Origin: Karalla daura
Taxonomy: Eukaryota; Chordata; Actinopteri; Chaetodontiformes; Leiognathidae
Direction of reading: 5' to 3'
Assembly: GCA_029224185.1 (NCBI GenBank)
Contig: CM055198.1
Location: forward strand, 8,063,124-8,127,123
Length of the DNA stretch: 64,000 bases
Shown here piece by piece: positions 63,985-64,000 of the stretch (position 1 is the first letter of the stretch; each line of letters starts with the position of its first letter). The notes beneath the pieces are model-generated. The model made no database searches, was not told the origin of the DNA, and saw nothing but the letters and a program-made list of their open reading frames with translations. Made by a program: the position numbers and the translations under genes.

Positions 63985-64000
63985 TCTTCACAGCTGAGCT

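Larger units (their letters stand above)
61484..64000 (+). other. kirrel3: kirrel3 intron inside the Ig5 coding region, running off the window
   Basis: It begins at the GTAAGT donor in phase 0. It carries a teleost-type interspersed repeat fragment near 61990-62125 and a long (GT)n at 63888-63978. The expected next exon, encoding the Ig5 tryptophan and second cysteine, is not seen. Confidence 0.8.

Overview
The window reads as ordinary nuclear DNA from a ray-finned fish, most likely a teleost. It is AT-rich and intron-dominated, with many long (CA)n/(GT)n microsatellites, a long (TCTA)n array, and degenerate copies of interspersed repeats familiar from teleost genomes. I see no bacterial, viral or organellar genes. 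Apart from very short repeats, it holds part of one protein-coding gene on the + strand.

That gene is a Kirrel3 orthologue (kin of IRRE-like 3, also called Neph2), a nephrin-family immunoglobulin-superfamily adhesion receptor. Nine consecutive coding exons can be placed to the base with GT/AG splice sites and matching phases: 13380-13529, 18529-18678, 30051-30208, 35855-36005, 46026-46131, 53806-53954, 54107-54234, 54663-54789 and 61383-61483. Joined, they encode 406 complete codons with no stop: Ig domains 1 to 4 and the first half of Ig5. Each Ig domain is built from two exons. The signal-peptide exon(s) are not identified and probably lie upstream. The rest of Ig5, the transmembrane segment and the cytoplasmic tail lie beyond the right edge. 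I cannot tell which teleost kirrel3 duplicate this is.

Layout: 1-13379 is intron or 5' sequence with microsatellites, a (TA)n-C38 composite and a SINE-like copy. 13380-30208 carries Ig1 and the first half of Ig2, split by 5.0 and 11.4 kb introns. 35855-46131 carries the rest of Ig2 and the start of Ig3. 53806-54789 is a compact cluster of three exons with introns of 152 and 428 bases. 61383-61483 opens Ig5, and the window ends in a long (GT)n.

The most interesting signal is the 11.4 kb intron at 18679-30050. AC repeats begin 14 bases after its donor, and a (GT)17 tract ends 12 bases before its acceptor, in place of a normal polypyrimidine tract. This matches a class of teleost introns in which AC and GT repeats at opposite ends pair in the RNA and bring the splice sites together. 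I found no wholly new gene system.
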